This document shows positions 31,476 through 35,061 of a DNA stretch of 35,061 nucleotides, one piece after another. The stretch spans positions 1 to 35,061 of the forward strand of contig JAEZCV010000014.1 in the NCBI GenBank assembly GCA_023429985.1. Direction: 5' to 3'. Source of the stretch: Bacteroidota bacterium. GTDB taxonomy: Bacteria > Bacteroidota > Bacteroidia > Chitinophagales > Chitinophagaceae. How positions within the stretch are numbered: position 1 is the first letter of the stretch; every line of letters starts with the position of its first letter. A program made the position numbers and the translations under genes. The notes beneath the pieces are model-generated. The model searched no databases and was not told the origin of the DNA. It was given only the letters and a program-made list of their open reading frames with translations.

Positions 31476-32642
31476 ATGTCAAATCGAAAAAAGATCCTCT
31501 GGCTGGTTAGCTGGTATCCCAACCGGAAAGATCTTTTCGACGGTGATTTTATCCAGCGACATGCAAGGGCTGCAGCTATTTACAATGATATTCATGTAAT
31601 TTTTGTAAAAGGCGATGAGGATGTTTTAATTGAAGAAGAAGAACTAAGTAAGGCAACCGGACTTACAGAGCAGGTGATCTATTATCGCAAAAAGCAAGGA
31701 GTCATTGGCGCTTTGTATAATTTTTTTACCTGGAAGAAAACAATTCGAAGAGCAATTGATGCATACATTGTTCAACAGGGAATGCCCGGTCTCGTTCATG
31801 TTCATGTTCCATGGAAGGCCGGCCTTGCCGCACTATATGTAAAAAAGAAATATGGGATTTCTTTTGTGATAACAGAGCATTGGGGCATTTACAACAACAA
31901 TCTGGAAGATAGTGTTGCGCAAAGACCGGCATATTTCAGGCATTACCTGGAAAAGATTTTCAGCCAGGCTGCCGCTGTGATTACGGTCAGTGATTTTCTT
32001 GGAAGATCTCTTATTGAATTCGGTGTTACAAAGAATTATACTGTTATTCCAAATGTTGTTGACACCACTTTGTTTTTTCCCCGGAAGGAAAAATATCAAC
32101 GCTTCAGTTTCATCCATGTATCTAACATGGAGCCTGTTAAAAACGTTCACCAGATATTACGCGCCTTTGCACGCTACGTTGAAGAAGGGGGAGAAGATGT
32201 GCAGCTGATTCTGGCAGGAAACAGGAATGATGAGGTAAAAATTTTTGCGGAAAGTTTAGGTATGCTTGACCGGCTTGTTTTTTTCCGTGGCGAAATATCC
32301 TATCGCGAGGTTGCAGAAGAAATAGGTAGAAGCCATTGCCTGGTAATGTTCAGTAGTTCCGAAACTTTCAGCTGCGTTACCGCTGAAGCCCTTTGTTCGG
32401 GAGTTCCCGTGATTGCATCGGCTGCAGGTGCCCTCCCGGAACTGGTAAATCACAGCAATGGCATTCTTGTAGAACCGGGTAACATTAATGACCTGGTGAA
32501 AGCTTTTGGGTGGGTAAGGCAAAACCCCGGTTTTAACCCTGCAGCCATTTCCGCCGAAGCTTCGGTAAGATTTGGATACCCTTCCGTAGCGGAAAAATTC
32601 CGGCAATTTTATGCAGAATTCCCTCCGGGCAGTAAATTATGA
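31476..32642 (+). CDS. GT4-family glycosyltransferase
   Basis: Transfers a sugar from a nucleotide donor, probably in exopolysaccharide, glycolipid or O-antigen synthesis at the inner face of the membrane. The protein has 388 residues and a GT-B fold. The N-terminal acceptor domain has WLVSWYPNRKDLFDGDFIQ and HVHVPWKAG, and the donor domain has FIHVSNMEPVKNVHQILRA and VFFRGEISYREVAEEIGRSH. The EX7E region reads SSSETFSCVTAEALCSGVPV, followed by IASAAGALPELV. There is no membrane segment. Donor and acceptor cannot be read. It closes the operon begun by the GlmU-like gene. Confidence 0.93.
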   Translation: MSNRKKILWLVSWYPNRKDLFDGDFIQRHARAAAIYNDIHVIFVKGDEDVLIEEEELSKATGLTEQVIYYRKKQGVIGALYNFFTWKKTIRRAIDAYIVQQGMPGLVHVHVPWKAGLAALYVKKKYGISFVITEHWGIYNNNLEDSVAQRPAYFRHYLEKIFSQAAAVITVSDFLGRSLIEFGVTKNYTVIPNVVDTTLFFPRKEKYQRFSFIHVSNMEPVKNVHQILRAFARYVEEGGEDVQLILAGNRNDEVKIFAESLGMLDRLVFFRGEISYREVAEEIGRSHCLVMFSSSETFSCVTAEALCSGVPVIASAAGALPELVNHSNGILVEPGNINDLVKAFGWVRQNPGFNPAAISAEASVRFGYPSVAEKFRQFYAEFPPGSKL

Positions 32643-32706
32643 GCTGTTAAATGGATGAAATAGGAAAAACCTAACAAATCAGGCAGTTTCATCATAAAAT
32701 ACTTCC

Positions 32707-32714
32707 TATCTTTG
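32707..32714 (+). promoter_or_regulatory. Bacteroidota -7 element for rpmI-rplT
   Basis: TATCTTTG is an exact match to TAnnTTTG followed by CG. Transcription would begin close to 32719-32722, giving a leader of about 90 nt before the rpmI ATG. Confidence 0.55.
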
Positions 32715-32718
32715 CGCC

Positions 32719-32811
32719 TCTCGTTGAAAAACGGGATATTGCCTGAAGAGGCCCAACAAGTTCGGTACCTGAGTGCCGGCGCCTCAAGGGTGGAACTGGA
32801 AAAGCATTCAA
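32719..32811 (+). promoter_or_regulatory. Structured 5' leader of rpmI-rplT
   Basis: The leader can fold into: a 7-bp stem TCTCGTT / AACGGGA capped by a GAAA tetraloop (32719-32736, one G-T pair); a long-range GAGGC / GCCTC pair (32748-32752 with 32781-32785); and inside it CGGTAC / GTGCCG (32763-32768 with 32773-32778, one G-T pair) with a CTGA loop. AGTTC (32759-32763) can also pair with GAACT (32793-32797), which would form a pseudoknot. bL20 represses its own operon through leader structures in E. coli and Bacillus; the same here is inferred. Confidence 0.45.
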
Positions 32812-33009
32812 ATGCCAAAAGTAAAAACAAACTCCAGTGCCAAGAAACGTTTTAAAGTAACGGGCACAGGAAAGATCACTCACCAGCGATCATTCAAACG
32901 TCACATCCTGACGAAAAAATCTAAGAAACGTAAGCGTGCATTATCTAAAGATGGTATGGTTGCAAAATCTCATATGGATTTTGTAATGCGCCTGTTGCGT
33001 TTGAAATAA
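32812..33009 (+). CDS. rpmI: 50S ribosomal protein bL35
   Basis: A 65-residue basic ribosomal protein, starting at the ATG at 32812 (MPKVKTNSSAKKRFKVTGTG). An in-frame ATG at 32773 would add 13 residues not seen in the family and would lie in the leader. The KKRFKVTGTGK and RAFxxH-like QRSFKRHILTKKSKKRKR segments are typical. It is followed after 40 nt by rplT; this gene pair is near universal. infC, which usually precedes it, is absent here. Confidence 0.97.
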   Translation: MPKVKTNSSAKKRFKVTGTGKITHQRSFKRHILTKKSKKRKRALSKDGMVAKSHMDFVMRLLRLK

Positions 33010-33049
33010 TCAAACGATAACCAATTTTAAACTTTAAAATTATTAAGAT

Positions 33050-33394
33050 ATGCCACGTTCAGTAAATGCAGTTGCTTCCAAAGCACGCAGGAAAAAAATA
33101 TTAAAACAAGCCAAGGGCTTTTATGGCAAACGTAAAAACGTTTATACCGTTGCCAAAAACGTAGTTGAAAAAGGTATGACCTATAGTTATGTAGGTCGTA
33201 AGCTTAAGAAAAGAGAATACCGTCGCCTGTGGATCGCCCGTATCAATGCGGCCGTTCGCGAGGAAGGACTTACCTATTCTCAGTTCATTAACCTGGTTAA
33301 TAAAAAAGGAATTGAACTTGACAGGAAAGTACTGGCCGACCTGGCTATGAACAACCCTGAAAGCTTCAAATCACTTGTTGCACAGGTTAAATAA
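33050..33394 (+). CDS. rplT: 50S ribosomal protein bL20
   Basis: A 114-residue 23S rRNA-binding protein needed early in large-subunit assembly. The signature is clear: MPRSVNAVASKARRKKILKQ, AKGFYGKRKNVYTVAKNVVE, RKLKKREYRRLWIARINAAVR and the C-terminal globular part ending SLVAQVK. In other bacteria it represses rpmI-rplT by binding an rRNA-like site in the leader, making it the candidate ligand of the folded leader upstream. A strong terminator follows. Confidence 0.98.
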   Translation: MPRSVNAVASKARRKKILKQAKGFYGKRKNVYTVAKNVVEKGMTYSYVGRKLKKREYRRLWIARINAAVREEGLTYSQFINLVNKKGIELDRKVLADLAMNNPESFKSLVAQVK

Positions 33395-33412
33395 TGAATG
33401 ACCTTATTTTTA

Positions 33413-33447
33413 GAAAGCCGGATGCCCTTGCATTCGGCTTTCTTTTT
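33413..33447 (+). terminator. Intrinsic terminator after rplT
   Basis: A 13-bp stem (33413-33425 with 33430-33442, one G-T pair) with a CCTT loop and a run of five T. It lies 18 nt after the rplT stop. Confidence 0.9.
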
Positions 33448-33463
33448 GTATATCGCAAACTTT

Positions 33464-33471
33464 TACATTTG
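33464..33471 (+). promoter_or_regulatory. Bacteroidota -7 element for the arginine decarboxylase
   Basis: TACATTTG is an exact TAnnTTTG match. Transcription would start near 33478, 35 nt before the ATG. Confidence 0.5.
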
Positions 33472-33512
33472 TAAAACTTTTTGTTCACTGAGCAATCATT
33501 TTAAACCCATCA

Positions 33513-34913
33513 ATGGACAACTCTTATTTAGACCTCGTTCAGCAAACATTCAACTTTCCCCAGGAAGGATTAGAAGTAAAGGAAGGATACCTTCAATTCA
33601 ATGGATTAGATATTAAAGCCCTGATTGATAAATATGGTACGCCCATGAAGCTTACCTACCTGCCCAAAATTGGTATGCAGATCAACAAGGCCCAGGAAAT
33701 GTTTGCCAAAGCCTTCAAAAAGCATAAATATGAAGGTGAATACTTTTATTGCTATTGTACAAAGAGCTCTCACTTTTCATTTGTTGTGGAAGAAGCTCTT
33801 AAGCATAATATTCATATTGAAACTTCCTATGCTTACGACATTGAGATCATTAAAAAACTTTTCGAAAAGAAAAGGATCACCAAAGACACTTACATTATCT
33901 GTAATGGATTTAAACAAAAAAATTACACCCGCAGGATCGCCCAGTTGATCAATGGTGGTTTTAATAATGTAATTCCCATTCTTGATAATAAAGAAGAATT
34001 GCTTGCCTATAAAAGGTCGGTAAAAAAACCATTCAAACTCGGAATACGTGTAGCTGCTGAAGAAGAACCCAACTTTCCTTTTTATACCTCAAGGCTGGGA
34101 ATCAGAACAAAAGATATCCTTGAATTTTATGTAGATAATATTGAAGGATATGAAGACAAGTTCCAGCTTAAAATGCTCCATATCTTTCTGAATAAAGGCA
34201 TTAAGGATGATATCTATTACTGGTCGGAACTGAATAAGATCATCAACCTTTACTGCCAGTTGAAAAAGATCTGTCCGGAACTCGACTCACTGAATATCGG
34301 TGGTGGTTTTCCCATCAAGCACTCGCTTGGTTTTGAATACGATTACCAGTTCATGATTAATGAAATTGTTGGAAACATTAAGGCTGCATGTAAAAGAAAT
34401 AAAGTGCCCATGCCCAACATCTTTACCGAATTTGGAAGTTATACGGTGGGTGAAAGTATGGCCCACATTTACAGTGTTATTGGCAACAAGGTGCAGAACG
34501 ACCGGGAAACCTGGTATATGATTGATTCGTCTTTTATTACCACGCTACCTGATACCTGGGGTATTGGTGAAAAATTCCTGATGCTCCCCATTAATAAATG
34601 GGACCAGGATTACCAGCGGGTGGTGTTGGGTGGTATAACCTGCGACAGCCATGATTATTACGATTCGGAAGAACATATCAATGAAGTTTTCCTTCCCAAA
34701 GTAGTAGGCGAAGAACCCTTATATGTTGGCTTTTTTCATACCGGTGCCTACCAGGACCAGATCAGTGGATATGGAGGAATTAAACACTGCCTGATACCAT
34801 CACCCAAACATATTATTGTTGATAAAGACAAAAATGGCAAACTGGTTGACTGGGTCTATGCAAAAGAACAATCGGCCCAAAGCATGCTGAAGATACTGGG
34901 ATATATAAAATAG
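33513..34913 (+). CDS. speA: Arginine decarboxylase, short Bacteroidota type (PLP, fold III)
   Basis: A PLP enzyme with the alanine-racemase-type barrel, 466 residues. It most resembles the arginine decarboxylases of Bacteroidota, which make agmatine for polyamine synthesis. The barrel Lys is Lys84 in YCYCTKSSHF, the PLP phosphate loop is GGGFP (263-267), and the cross-subunit Cys is Cys377 in TCDSHDYY. The closing FFHTGAYQDQISGYGG contains the Tyr that stacks on the cofactor. It is much shorter than the E. coli biosynthetic enzyme (about 650 residues), lacking the inserted helical domain. Arginine specificity is inferred from resemblance to the Bacteroidota group; ornithine, lysine or carboxynorspermidine decarboxylation cannot be excluded. 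It is monocistronic with its own promoter and terminator. Confidence 0.85.
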   Translation: MDNSYLDLVQQTFNFPQEGLEVKEGYLQFNGLDIKALIDKYGTPMKLTYLPKIGMQINKAQEMFAKAFKKHKYEGEYFYCYCTKSSHFSFVVEEALKHNIHIETSYAYDIEIIKKLFEKKRITKDTYIICNGFKQKNYTRRIAQLINGGFNNVIPILDNKEELLAYKRSVKKPFKLGIRVAAEEEPNFPFYTSRLGIRTKDILEFYVDNIEGYEDKFQLKMLHIFLNKGIKDDIYYWSELNKIINLYCQLKKICPELDSLNIGGGFPIKHSLGFEYDYQFMINEIVGNIKAACKRNKVPMPNIFTEFGSYTVGESMAHIYSVIGNKVQNDRETWYMIDSSFITTLPDTWGIGEKFLMLPINKWDQDYQRVVLGGITCDSHDYYDSEEHINEVFLPKVVGEEPLYVGFFHTGAYQDQISGYGGIKHCLIPSPKHIIVDKDKNGKLVDWVYAKEQSAQSMLKILGYIK

Positions 34914-34940
34914 GAATGATCAAATTGTTAGCATAAAAAG

Positions 34941-34973
34941 AAGCCGTCTCATTTATAAATGAGGCGGTTTTTT
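34941..34973 (+). terminator. Intrinsic terminator after the arginine decarboxylase
   Basis: A 13-bp stem (34941-34953 with 34958-34970, two G-T pairs) with a TATA loop and a T run. It lies 27 nt after the stop. Beyond it, to the window end, I see no gene. Confidence 0.85.
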
Positions 34974-35061
34974 CTTTTGAGTCTTTGTTCAAATTTGGTT
35001 TTGATTTTTGCCTGTTGAGTGGATGAGTGTTGTTTGTGTTACTTAAATTTTGAAAAAAGGC

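Overview
The window is from a Bacteroidota genome, most likely Chitinophagaceae or a close relative. The evidence is the outer-membrane TonB-dependent receptors with N-terminal carboxypeptidase-like domains, a type IX secretion cargo with a C-terminal sorting domain, a PUR-family DUF3276 protein, the fused-type 'alternative GlmU', repeated TAnnTTTG -7 promoter elements with no clear Shine-Dalgarno sites, and an AT-rich base composition. It looks like ordinary chromosome: no transposase, integrase, phage gene, CRISPR array, tRNA or rRNA is visible.

Layout. 1-1254 (minus): 5' part of a trehalose-6-phosphate synthase running off the left edge. 1401-3309 (plus): CHASE3 histidine kinase overlapping a single-domain response regulator. 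3341-4939 (minus): L,D-transpeptidase lipoprotein. 5187-6687 (plus): fatty acid desaturase, a small unknown protein and a TerB-like protein. 6688-7158 (minus): orphan response regulator. 7279-7797: two small unknown proteins, convergent. 7900-11550 (minus): an apparent metal (probably zinc) uptake operon of a MerC-domain protein, a His-rich small protein, a TonB-dependent receptor and a His-rich surface lipoprotein. 11858-14126: galactokinase and aldose 1-epimerase, convergent. 14235-16067: ABC exporter. 16151-16561: DUF3276 protein. 16648-19665: large secreted BNR-repeat protein. 19666-22714 (minus): threonine aldolase, glucose-6-phosphate isomerase and a small secreted protein. 23042-28015: tandem paralogous outer-membrane receptors. 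28118-28962: YajQ and zinc-free ribosomal protein bL31. 29078-32642: alternative GlmU, triosephosphate isomerase, a small membrane protein and a GT4 glycosyltransferase. 32812-33394: rpmI-rplT behind a structured leader. 33513-34913: arginine decarboxylase of the short Bacteroidota type.

Themes. Central sugar metabolism (galK, galM, pgi, tpiA, trehalose synthesis) and envelope building (L,D-transpeptidase, desaturase, GlmU-like, GT4, three TonB-type receptors) dominate. Most genes belong to well-known families. I did not find a convincing wholly new system. The parts most worth a second look are the folded 5' leader of rpmI-rplT, which has no infC in front of it, and the metal-uptake operon with its small His-rich proteins and a possible operator. 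Several intrinsic terminators are perfect hairpins that also contain the stop codons of convergent genes.
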